Shown piece by piece: positions 15,721 through 23,062 of a stretch of 64,000 nt of DNA; within the stretch, counting starts at the first letter, position 1, and each line of letters begins with the position of its first letter. The position numbers and the translations under genes are program-made. This stretch comes from CAYWQB01 sp964460785. Its GTDB lineage: Bacteria > Chlamydiota > Chlamydiia > Chlamydiales > CAYWQB01. The stretch spans positions 124,001-188,000 of the forward strand of contig CAYWQB010000005.1 of NCBI GenBank assembly GCA_964460785.1. The letters are read 5' to 3'. The notes under the pieces are model-generated. The model was given only the letters and a program-made list of their open reading frames with translations. It was not told where the DNA came from and ran no database searches.

Positions 15721-17017
15721 ACGAGATCTCTTTACGCATTAAGAAAATCCCAATCAGGTTCAAGATCATCAATCCTCCTCCAGCAAGAAGCATGATGGTG
15801 AAGGCCTGTTTGACCTCAAAGAACATCGTGCAGATGAATGCAATACATGCGTAGATAGAGAAGAGCCAGTTGCCTAGGCGCTTTTTAAATAAGAAAGAGG
15901 CACACTTCATTCCCACAACAAAGTAGGCAATAATGGTAGAGTATCCCAATAGGAAGATGAGGACTGTCATAAACAGGTCCATATGAGGGAAATAGCGACT
16001 TAAAGCCTGCTGGACCATGATGGAAGGATCAATGGGCTCATGCCAGATCCCTGTGAGTAGGATCACAAGAAGAGTGATGGAGCAGACAATAATGGTATCT
16101 AGAAAAATAGCCATTACTGCTAGAGATGCTTGGCGTACAGGATTTGTTTCTCTTGTTTCTGCATGAATCACAGATGCATAGCCAATCCCAATATCTCCTG
16201 TATAGCAGCCGCTAGCAAGGCCTTGGGAAATCGCTTGTGCCATGGTGCTGCCAATGAAGCCACCTATTGCAGCATGACCATTGAATGCAGAAGAAAAAAT
16301 GGAGCTAATAACATCGGGAATCAAGGCACTATTTGCAAAAATGACCCATCCTCCAAAAAAGAGGTATGCCACAACAAAAAATGGCACAAGGCAAGAAGAG
16401 ATTTTTCCTACGCGTGAAACACCTCCGAAGCCCGCAAATAAAATAGCGGCAAGAAGAGCGATCATGACAGCCACTGGAGGAAGAGAGAAGTTCAAAGAGA
16501 TACTGCTCACGACGGTCTTAAATAGGAAAACTTCTACGCCATAGACGCAAAGTAAGATGCAAACAAGAGTTGCAGCCCACTTCCCTTTAAATGCACGGCG
16601 CAAAAAGTACATGGGGCCACCATCATAGCTGCCTTCACGGTTTTCTACGCGGTACTTTAGGCCAAGGTAGACTTCGCTATACTTTAGGAGCATGCCGAGC
16701 AAACTCGTGACCCAGATCCAAAAAACTGCTCCTGGTCCCCCAATTTGCACAGCAATACAGACAGAGACCACATTTCCTATGCCAATGCATCCACCAACAG
16801 CGGCAAAAAAGACTTGAATAGGGTGGCTACCGCGAGCATCAGAGTGCTCTTGGGAAAGTAGATTGAAAAAGTTTTTTGCTATTTTGGGCGCTTCGCGAAG
16901 TTGGAAAAATTTCGAGGTGAATGTGAAGTAAAGGCCAGTGCCAATAATCAAAACTAAGCCGATATACCCCCAGATGAAATCTTGAATCTGGTCGAGTAGA
17001 GAAAAGAAAGCAGACAT
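15701..17017 (-). CDS. dagA: Alanine/glycine:cation symporter (AGCS family)
   Basis: A 438-residue inner-membrane amino-acid:Na+ symporter with about ten to eleven hydrophobic helices. AGCS signatures visible are GGCIGIGNVVSV near 73, GPGAVFWIWVTSLLGMLLKYSEV near 90-112 (split at SLLG), EGSYDGGPMYFLRRAF near 125 and GLASGCYTGDIGIGYASV near 267. It resembles the chlamydial dagA product. Together with alanine dehydrogenase and a large glutamate dehydrogenase elsewhere in the window it suggests use of imported amino acids as carbon sources. It is downstream of the polyketide operon on the same strand, separated by 117 bp, so partial read-through is possible. Convergent with the ABC exporter genes. 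Confidence 0.92.
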   Translation of the reverse strand: MSAFFSLLDQIQDFIWGYIGLVLIIGTGLYFTFTSKFFQLREAPKIAKNFFNLLSQEHSDARGSHPIQVFFAAVGGCIGIGNVVSVCIAVQIGGPGAVFWIWVTSLLGMLLKYSEVYLGLKYRVENREGSYDGGPMYFLRRAFKGKWAATLVCILLCVYGVEVFLFKTVVSSISLNFSLPPVAVMIALLAAILFAGFGGVSRVGKISSCLVPFFVVAYLFFGGWVIFANSALIPDVISSIFSSAFNGHAAIGGFIGSTMAQAISQGLASGCYTGDIGIGYASVIHAETRETNPVRQASLAVMAIFLDTIIVCSITLLVILLTGIWHEPIDPSIMVQQALSRYFPHMDLFMTVLIFLLGYSTIIAYFVVGMKCASFLFKKRLGNWLFSIYACIAFICTMFFEVKQAFTIMLLAGGGLMILNLIGIFLMRKEISFTFPKK

Positions 17018-17134
17018 GTTAAAATCAATTTACATCATAAATAAAGCTTTCTATTAAAACATATTAATCGCTTAAATGCGATGCGTTTTTTAGGGGAGAG
17101 CAAAAAGCGCGAGGAGGTTGTGCTTCTGGTTATT

Positions 17135-17908
17135 TTAGGATCCAGAAGTGATGGACTCAGGAGAGTACAAGGTCTTTTTTTTGTAGAAAGAGGCGCGCAG
17201 GGTTCCAAAAAAGAAGCGAATCTCCTTTTGTTTTTGCAACCCTGATTGCAAAAACATCTCATCTAAAGTTTTTGTGGTAGGAAAGTGCACTAGACTATCT
17301 GCAATATAACCATGGATTTCCATATTTCCATGTAAGAGAAGTCCCCAAAAGCTTCCCCATGTTTTCAAAATAAAATATTGTATTTTTTGCATCATCCAGC
17401 TCTCCTTTTTAGAAAACTCTAAAAAAGCAGCTGTACCTTCAGGCTTCAACACCCTAGCAACTTCATAGATCGCCTCTTGTAGACTCCCAGCATTCCTAAG
17501 AGCATAACTGCCTGTGACGAGGTCAAAAGAAGCATCAGGAAAGGGGAGGGTTTCCATCGCGGACTTGATAAACTGTGTGTTTGAGTGGAGGCTTTTTCTT
17601 TGAGCGCAAGAGAGCATCGCTTGAGAGAGGTCCACACCCATGACCTGAGCATCTTGAAACTTCTCTGCAAGAAGGAAGGTGACATCTCCTGTGCCACAAG
17701 CTAAGTCTAGCGCTTTGGAATAGTGTGGATCAGGTAAATGATTTAGAAGAGCTTTTTTCCAGGAAGCATCCCTGCAGAGAGATAACCCCTTAGTGGCAAT
17801 GTCATAATGGGAGGCAGCTTCAGAGAAAAAAGCTTCATTATAAAACCTTTTTTTCTGGGGATCTCCTAAGTAATCTTTATTTTTTAGATTGAATTTGGAG
17901 GTGCTCAC
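17135..17908 (-). CDS. UbiE/MenG-like SAM methyltransferase of the polyketide operon
   Basis: A 257-residue class I SAM-dependent methyltransferase of the UbiE/COQ5 family. Motif I is ALDLACGTGDVT (66-77), the acidic end of strand 2 is in MGVDLSQAML, and the family stretch SFDLVTGSYALRNA is near 128; the C-terminus contains the UbiE-like LEFSKKES. UbiE enzymes C-methylate quinone precursors. Here the gene is last in an operon with a type III polyketide synthase and an FAD monooxygenase, so the likely substrate is the phenolic or quinone polyketide. The alternative is that it is simply the cell's menaquinone methyltransferase lodged in this operon; no other copy is visible in this window. Starts by ATGA overlap with the monooxygenase gene. 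Confidence 0.85.
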   Translation of the reverse strand: MSTSKFNLKNKDYLGDPQKKRFYNEAFFSEAASHYDIATKGLSLCRDASWKKALLNHLPDPHYSKALDLACGTGDVTFLLAEKFQDAQVMGVDLSQAMLSCAQRKSLHSNTQFIKSAMETLPFPDASFDLVTGSYALRNAGSLQEAIYEVARVLKPEGTAAFLEFSKKESWMMQKIQYFILKTWGSFWGLLLHGNMEIHGYIADSLVHFPTTKTLDEMFLQSGLQKQKEIRFFFGTLRASFYKKKTLYSPESITSGS

Positions 17909-19092
17909 TGTAAAACCTGCTTATGTCTTGGAATTTCCATATAGTTTTTATAAGGGATGGTTTGCATAGCAAAGAATGCAGGGATACCATGAAGAACAGG
18001 GGGCTTGAGAATAAAATATTTCAAAAAACTTTTCCTGAGGAAGTCTAATGTATATCCCTGTAGTGTGCCAACTCTCATACATAAGGCAGCTCGGTTTGCT
18101 GCAGTATGAAAGGCTTTGAGTCGAAACTTTTGAAAGTCTTTGAGAAGGGAGCTAGCAAGAGAAGGGTCTGTTAAGAGGCTAGGAAGAATTTTTGAAATGT
18201 ATTCCGCATCTGCTATCCCTGTGTTTAGTCCTTGCCCTCCTACAGGGCTCATCACATGTGCTGCATTGCCTGCAAATAACACTCTGCCTTGATAAAAGGT
18301 ATGAAGGACGACTCTTTGCGTCGTAAAAGAAAAATGATTGATTTGGTCTTGTTCTCGAAGGTCAATACCACAGCGCTCTTGGATGATATTTACAAATGGC
18401 TTGTTCTCATTTTTACTCTTTTGAATGATCCAGCGTCTTTTTTCATTAGCCAAGGGAAAGGATTCTACTGAGCCTTTGGCAGTAAAAAATAGGTGTGCAG
18501 CTTTTCCTAAAGAGGTTTTATCCGAAAAGTCAGAGAGTAGGAAGGAGGGAGAATACTGTTTAATATGAAAAGGAATATTGAGAAGACTGCGTGTTTTACT
18601 ATGTGCACCATCACAAGCGATCGCATACTTTGCAGTAAGAGTTTCCTCTTTTTTAGGGTGTAGCTCACTTTGAATTGTGATTCTTACAGAGGATGCAGAA
18701 TTCTCAATGCCTTTTAGAGACCACCCTTGTCGGAATGTGATCTTCTGTGTCTTTTCAGTTCTCTTTTGTAGGGTTTTGACAAGCGTGTTTTGGGGGATGG
18801 ATAAAATAAAAGGGAACTCTCCTGCAATCTTTGAGAAAGAAACACCACCGATCGTATTTTTGCCATGATGAACAAAAGCTTCTGAGATAGGCAGCCCCTG
18901 AGCAATCACTTCTTGCTCGAGACCAATAGATTGCAAAATGGAAAGAGAAGGAGGTGTAATGCCTATTGCTAATGAGAGGGGAGGAAGGGACCTATTTTTT
19001 TCAACGACCAAACAGTGAATGTTCTGCTTTGCACATAAGTTCGCTAGCAAAAGCCCTACGGCTCCTCCGCCTATGATCACCACATCATACAT
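17905..19092 (-). CDS. FAD-dependent aromatic monooxygenase/hydroxylase
   Basis: A 395-residue flavoprotein of the p-hydroxybenzoate hydroxylase (FAD_binding_3) family, which adds hydroxyl groups to phenolic rings using NAD(P)H and O2. Seen are the N-terminal dinucleotide motif IGGGAVG (7-13), the DG motif CDGAHSKTR (160-168) and the second FAD motif AGNAAHVMSPVGGQGLNTG (274-292), where the usual GD is GN. The start at 19092 has a perfect AGGAGG eight bases before it; a 24-codon upstream extension would run into the exporter gene. It overlaps the exporter gene by 8 bp (ATGTATGA). In this operon it would oxidise the methylated or unmethylated polyketide ring toward a hydroquinone or quinone. 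Confidence 0.87.
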   Translation of the reverse strand: MYDVVIIGGGAVGLLLANLCAKQNIHCLVVEKNRSLPPLSLAIGITPPSLSILQSIGLEQEVIAQGLPISEAFVHHGKNTIGGVSFSKIAGEFPFILSIPQNTLVKTLQKRTEKTQKITFRQGWSLKGIENSASSVRITIQSELHPKKEETLTAKYAIACDGAHSKTRSLLNIPFHIKQYSPSFLLSDFSDKTSLGKAAHLFFTAKGSVESFPLANEKRRWIIQKSKNENKPFVNIIQERCGIDLREQDQINHFSFTTQRVVLHTFYQGRVLFAGNAAHVMSPVGGQGLNTGIADAEYISKILPSLLTDPSLASSLLKDFQKFRLKAFHTAANRAALCMRVGTLQGYTLDFLRKSFLKYFILKPPVLHGIPAFFAMQTIPYKNYMEIPRHKQVLQ

Positions 19093-21250
19093 GACCTTTA
19101 CCTCCTGATAAGCTGAAAACTTTAATACAAGCTGGTAGGACGAGTAGGTCACATAGGGCTGCACTGACCATTGTAAGGGCAGTTAATAAGGCAAAATACA
19201 TGGTGGGTAAAAAGCTGCCAAAGATACCAATACCAAAGCCTAGGGCTAGGACTACAGACGAGGTAAGCATCGCTTGTCCTGTATTTGTAATGGTTTCTCG
19301 ATTGGCTTTACTAGGAGAGATCTTTTTTTCTTTGAAGTATCTGGTTAAGTAATGGATGGTGTCATCAACAACAATCCCTATAGATACAGAAGCAATCATA
19401 GCCGTGCCTGTACTTAGATCAACACCTAGATATCCCATCAGGCCAAGAGTCCAAATGATAGGCTGAATATTCGGAATAATGGAAATGAAAACAACAGATA
19501 GAGAGCGGAAGTAGACTCCAATTGCTAGAAGAACAGTGGCAAAAGCAATGATAAAGCTATGGACAAGGTTGGAAACCAAGCCATTAGAATCTTGAATGAC
19601 TTGATAAAAGGCTCCAGTTGGCTGAATGGAATACTTGTCTTTGAATAGCTCATTACTAATTTTCTCTATTTCAGAGACAAGTTCCGATGCCTGGGCAGTG
19701 CCCATTTTCGCTAATCGAATCTGTATCCTTTGTTGGTCACCAGAAGAAGATAAGAATTGCTGTAAGTGCTCTTTGTTGAGATGGCGAAAGATGTAATTTA
19801 ACTCTTGCTGGTTTTGAGGAAAGCGAGCCCACTGTCCTTTGTGGTTGGGTAAATAGAGACGATTAATCAGGCTATTTACCCCTTGCACATTAGGCAAGCT
19901 TAACAGCCTCTGCTGAAAGAGATGGAGCGATTGATAATCTTGGATCGACGATAGGCGGTGTAGGTCTTTCGCACTCCATAAAATCTCTAGAGTTTGTGTG
20001 GACCCTGTGGCTTTGCCTATAGAGTCGGTGTCATTGCGTAGTGTATTTTGGGGCTTCAGAAAAGAAAGAAGATCTGTATTGTTTTTTAATTGAAAAATGC
20101 CAGGAGCTAAGCTGAAAGATAGAAGAAGAGAAAGAACAAGAATCTGTTTGGGGTGCTTTTCAACATGTACAGAAAAGAAAGAAAGTGTGCGCTTCCAGGG
20201 GGGGAGTGATTTTGCTTTTTCTCGCTTTGGCTCACCATGGATCCACGGTAAGAAGAAGGGGGTAAGTAAGAAGGAAAAGAGGAAAGAGATCCATACCCCT
20301 AAGCTTGCAAAAATTCCAAATAGTTGAACAGCAGGGATGTCGTTGATGATTAAAGACCCCATGCCAAGGGAGGTTGTTAGCGTTGTAAAAAAGCAAGCGG
20401 GAAAAACCTCTTTCAGAGCATAAGAGGAGCGAAGAGGAAGAGGGATTTTTTTTGCGGTTTGTTCTCTCCAGCTTTGTAGGATGTGGACTGTATTTACTAC
20501 AGACAAGACCATAATCACTGGGGGAAGGAGAGAGGTGATGGTATTTAATGATAAGCCAAATGTGGAATAGATTCCTAAGGTCCACATGAGAGAAATCCCG
20601 GTGACAAGCATTGTGATAATCATTGACAGCCAGCTCTTAAAGATGAATAGCAGGCAAGCTGCTAGTATCACGGCGGAAAGGGGAATAATTAAATCCAAGT
20701 CTTTTTGAATTAGAGAGGAGACTTCTCTTTTTTGTAAGGGAAGGCCTGCCATATGTAGCTGGGAAGAGCCTTTTTTAGATTTTAGAGCATATAGCTCATA
20801 GAAGAGATCTTCCTTTTCTTTTTCTGTTGCTTGGCGGTCGATCTCTATAATGAGGCTTGCTGTTTTGCCATCTTTAGAAAGTAAGGAGGAGACTTGGTGG
20901 GGATATTTTTCAACTTTATTCTTCTCAAAGGGGGCGAGGATTTGCGAAATAGAAAAAACCTGAGAAACCCCATGCATCTTTTCTATTTTGGCGGTAAGAA
21001 GGGAGAGGTCTTTGAATCCAGCGTCTGTCAGTAGACTCTCTCGAGTGTAGGTGAGGACAACCTCATTGTCACTTCCAAATGCTTCACAAAAGGCATCATA
21101 GACCTTTCGCCTCTCAGGATCCTGACCTTCCATGAGTCGATTTTGTTGATCAATGGGAAGAATGGAAAATTGATAAGCAAAAAATACAGTAAGAAAAAAA
21201 ATGGGCAATAAGTAGGCCAGGTGCTTTTTCGAAGGGACTATTTTACGCAA
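19085..21250 (-). CDS. MMPL/RND-type lipid exporter
   Basis: A 721-residue membrane protein of the RND superfamily, MMPL branch (the group with MmpL and HpnN lipid exporters). It has one N-terminal helix, a periplasmic domain (about 33-180), five helices (about 185-340), a repeat of helix (366-385) plus a second periplasmic domain, and a final five-helix bundle: 12 helices in two related halves. The family motif SIGIVVDDTIHYLTRYF is near 640. The start is a TTG at 21250, preceded by GAGG and overlapping the polyketide synthase gene by 13 bp; the next ATG would remove the first helix. The lipophilic product of the neighbouring genes is its most likely cargo. Confidence 0.85.
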   Translation of the reverse strand: MRKIVPSKKHLAYLLPIFFLTVFFAYQFSILPIDQQNRLMEGQDPERRKVYDAFCEAFGSDNEVVLTYTRESLLTDAGFKDLSLLTAKIEKMHGVSQVFSISQILAPFEKNKVEKYPHQVSSLLSKDGKTASLIIEIDRQATEKEKEDLFYELYALKSKKGSSQLHMAGLPLQKREVSSLIQKDLDLIIPLSAVILAACLLFIFKSWLSMIITMLVTGISLMWTLGIYSTFGLSLNTITSLLPPVIMVLSVVNTVHILQSWREQTAKKIPLPLRSSYALKEVFPACFFTTLTTSLGMGSLIINDIPAVQLFGIFASLGVWISFLFSFLLTPFFLPWIHGEPKREKAKSLPPWKRTLSFFSVHVEKHPKQILVLSLLLSFSLAPGIFQLKNNTDLLSFLKPQNTLRNDTDSIGKATGSTQTLEILWSAKDLHRLSSIQDYQSLHLFQQRLLSLPNVQGVNSLINRLYLPNHKGQWARFPQNQQELNYIFRHLNKEHLQQFLSSSGDQQRIQIRLAKMGTAQASELVSEIEKISNELFKDKYSIQPTGAFYQVIQDSNGLVSNLVHSFIIAFATVLLAIGVYFRSLSVVFISIIPNIQPIIWTLGLMGYLGVDLSTGTAMIASVSIGIVVDDTIHYLTRYFKEKKISPSKANRETITNTGQAMLTSSVVLALGFGIGIFGSFLPTMYFALLTALTMVSAALCDLLVLPACIKVFSLSGGKGHV

Positions 21251-22353
21251 AGCGACCTCTGTTTATTTTCAGTAAATTGCTTTTGGGGAATGAGTTTCAT
21301 CTGTGCTAGTTCTAAGGTAAGGCCGGGGCCAAATGCCATAGCACATATATGGGAGCGGGGATGATCCCAGATTTCATTTAAAACAAAGAGGATCGTAGCA
21401 CTGCTCATATTTCCAAATTTTTGGAGAATAGATCTTGACGGTGCGAGTTGATCGGTCTGTATATTGAAGGATTCTTCAGCAGCATCTAAAATGGCGCGAC
21501 CCCCAGGATGAATCGCCCATAAGTCCACTTCTTCCAGAGACTCAAAGAGGGAGGACGTCTTCCATAGGTCAAGCATATTAGCTTTTAGGATGGAGGGGAT
21601 ATAACTACTAAGAGTCATCTCAAACCCATGGTCGCCAATGATCCAGGCCATATCATCATGACCTTCAGGAATGATAGAGGACACAAATTGGTTTATTTGA
21701 ATACTTGTTGAGTAAGCTGGTTTGGCGCTGACTAAAGCTGCTGCAGACCCATCTGCAAATAGAGCATTTGCTACAATTGTATCAGCCTTCCTACCCTCTT
21801 GAAAATGTAGGCTACAGATCTCAACACAAACAACAAGAACCACAGCATCTGGGTTCGCCTCGCAAAACTGCTGAGCCATGCTCAGAGCAGGGATGGCGGC
21901 ATAGCACCCCATAAACCCTAAGTGGTATCGCTTAGCGGTCGATGGAATACCAAGAGCAGCAATGAGGTGAAGGTCTAGGCCAGGATTATAAAATCCTGTA
22001 CATGAAACAGTAATAATATGGGTAATTTCAGACGCTTCAAAAGGAGAGGAAGAAATTGCTTTTTGAGAGGCCTCTTCTCCCATTTTTTTTGACTCTATAG
22101 TGTAGAGAGCATTGCGTTGCTTGGTCGAAGGGGAGAGGTGTTGATCTTTAAATAACACCTTTTTTGTATCACGGTAAAAGTCAGGCAAAATACTATGTCT
22201 TTGCTCTATCCCAGATAGAGAGTAGATGCGCTGGATAAAGTTTTTCTCCTTTATGTTGCTCGTTTTGTCTAGCATGTATTGGCAAATTTCCTCCTGAGAG
22301 TACTGGAATGGAGGGACTGCACAGCCAATAGAGTGAATAGAGATAGTTGTCAT
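21238..22353 (-). CDS. Type III polyketide synthase (chalcone/stilbene synthase family)
   Basis: A 371-residue homodimeric-type ketosynthase that extends an acyl-CoA starter with malonyl-CoA and cyclises it to a pyrone, phloroglucinol or resorcinol. The catalytic triad is complete: Cys150 in LGFMGCYAAIPAL, His282 in LWAIHPGGRAILD and Asn315 in FGNMSSATILF. The C-terminal GFGPG loop appears as AFGPGLTLE (340-348). The GCYAA context is that of bacterial enzymes (PhlD, ArsB/C, SrsA, BpsA types) rather than FabH, whose triad spacing differs. Starter-pocket residues cannot be assigned by eye, so product type is open. The gene is 4 bp from yceI and overlaps the exporter gene. Confidence 0.9.
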   Translation of the reverse strand: MTTISIHSIGCAVPPFQYSQEEICQYMLDKTSNIKEKNFIQRIYSLSGIEQRHSILPDFYRDTKKVLFKDQHLSPSTKQRNALYTIESKKMGEEASQKAISSSPFEASEITHIITVSCTGFYNPGLDLHLIAALGIPSTAKRYHLGFMGCYAAIPALSMAQQFCEANPDAVVLVVCVEICSLHFQEGRKADTIVANALFADGSAAALVSAKPAYSTSIQINQFVSSIIPEGHDDMAWIIGDHGFEMTLSSYIPSILKANMLDLWKTSSLFESLEEVDLWAIHPGGRAILDAAEESFNIQTDQLAPSRSILQKFGNMSSATILFVLNEIWDHPRSHICAMAFGPGLTLELAQMKLIPQKQFTENKQRSLCVK

Positions 22354-22357
22354 GGAC

Positions 22358-22900
22358 CTAACCTTGGTAGAAAGTTAAGTCAATCTCTACAGAGACTTCA
22401 TTGGCAACACGTATGAAAAAAAATGCACTTGGAGGGTCTAGGTGAAATTCATTTAGCCTTATGGGCATCTTTAGTTTTAATTGAATTCTCTGACCATCCC
22501 TAGAAACTTCTGTGACTTCAGATAGAACGCTTTTTTGTGTATCGTTCATTGTAATAGTAGAGGGTAAGGAGTCCCCTTTTTTGATGCTTTCAATGGCAAC
22601 GTGATCAAAGGTTGCCGCAATGACAGGGTTCTGCTCATAGTGAAACATATCCCGCATATTTGCATCTCTTTTGGCAAGCCCTGTGTCCATGGATTCAATA
22701 GGTAGAATTGCTTGCCATGAGAGGAGCCCTTGATTGCGATCGGGCTGTGTGTCAAATGGAAGAGCTGTTCCTTGTCCAGAAAATTTGTGTAGAGTCGATG
22801 ACCCAGAAAACGTTACAGAGGCAGATCCCTTTGTCCAATTTGATGCTTCTATAAAAGGGAAAAATGAAAAAGTTAAAAAAGCTATGAGCAGGCTACGCAT
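22358..22900 (-). CDS. Secreted YceI-family lipid/isoprenoid-binding protein
   Basis: A 180-residue protein with a signal peptide (MRSLLIAFLTFSFFPFIEAS) and a YceI-type beta-barrel that holds long-chain isoprenoids, quinones or fatty amides in known members. Family features are the early strand SASVTFSGSSTLHKFSG, the central HYEQNPVIAATF and the late MPIRLNEFHLDPPSAFFF. It is first in the operon and sits directly before the polyketide synthase, so it could take the finished lipophilic product from the MMPL exporter across the periplasm. An alternative is general quinone binding. The ATG at 22900 lies downstream of a conspicuous inverted repeat. Confidence 0.85.
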   Translation of the reverse strand: MRSLLIAFLTFSFFPFIEASNWTKGSASVTFSGSSTLHKFSGQGTALPFDTQPDRNQGLLSWQAILPIESMDTGLAKRDANMRDMFHYEQNPVIAATFDHVAIESIKKGDSLPSTITMNDTQKSVLSEVTEVSRDGQRIQLKLKMPIRLNEFHLDPPSAFFFIRVANEVSVEIDLTFYQG

Positions 22901-22960
22901 GGTTTTGACCTCGCTGAAATGTACAGCTCATTGCTACGTCATATTGTTTTTTTTATGAAT

Positions 22961-22992
22961 AAGTATTTCTAATTTTTTGATTAAAAATACTT
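22961..22992. promoter_or_regulatory. Inverted repeat upstream of the polyketide operon
   Basis: Two 13-bp arms, AAGTATTTCTAAT (22961-22973) and ATTAAAAATACTT (22980-22992), are complementary at 12 of 13 positions around a 6-nt spacer. The repeat lies 60-90 bp upstream of the yceI start and about 18 bp after the dnaK terminator. Neither side has a U-tract, so a dimeric-regulator operator is more likely than a terminator. Confidence 0.6.
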
Positions 22993-23002
22993 ATGTATTG
23001 AG

Positions 23003-23037
23003 GCACAAAAAAAGCCCTCTCAAAAGAGAGGGCTTTT
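23003..23037 (-). terminator. Rho-independent terminator of the hrcA–grpE–dnaK operon
   Basis: A perfect 12-bp stem (23010-23021 with 23026-23037) closes an AAAA loop and, on the minus strand, runs into a T7 tract. It begins 26 bp after the dnaK stop codon and separates the heat-shock operon from the polyketide operon on the same strand. Confidence 0.9.
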
Positions 23038-23062
23038 GGAAAAAGAAGAGTATCGCAGAGGG

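Noticed and set aside
17124..17152. Terminator-like stem at the end of the polyketide operon
   Set aside because: CTTCTGG and CCAGAAG can pair, but the 12-nt loop and lack of a U-tract make it a poor terminator; it lies mostly within the coding end of the methyltransferase gene.
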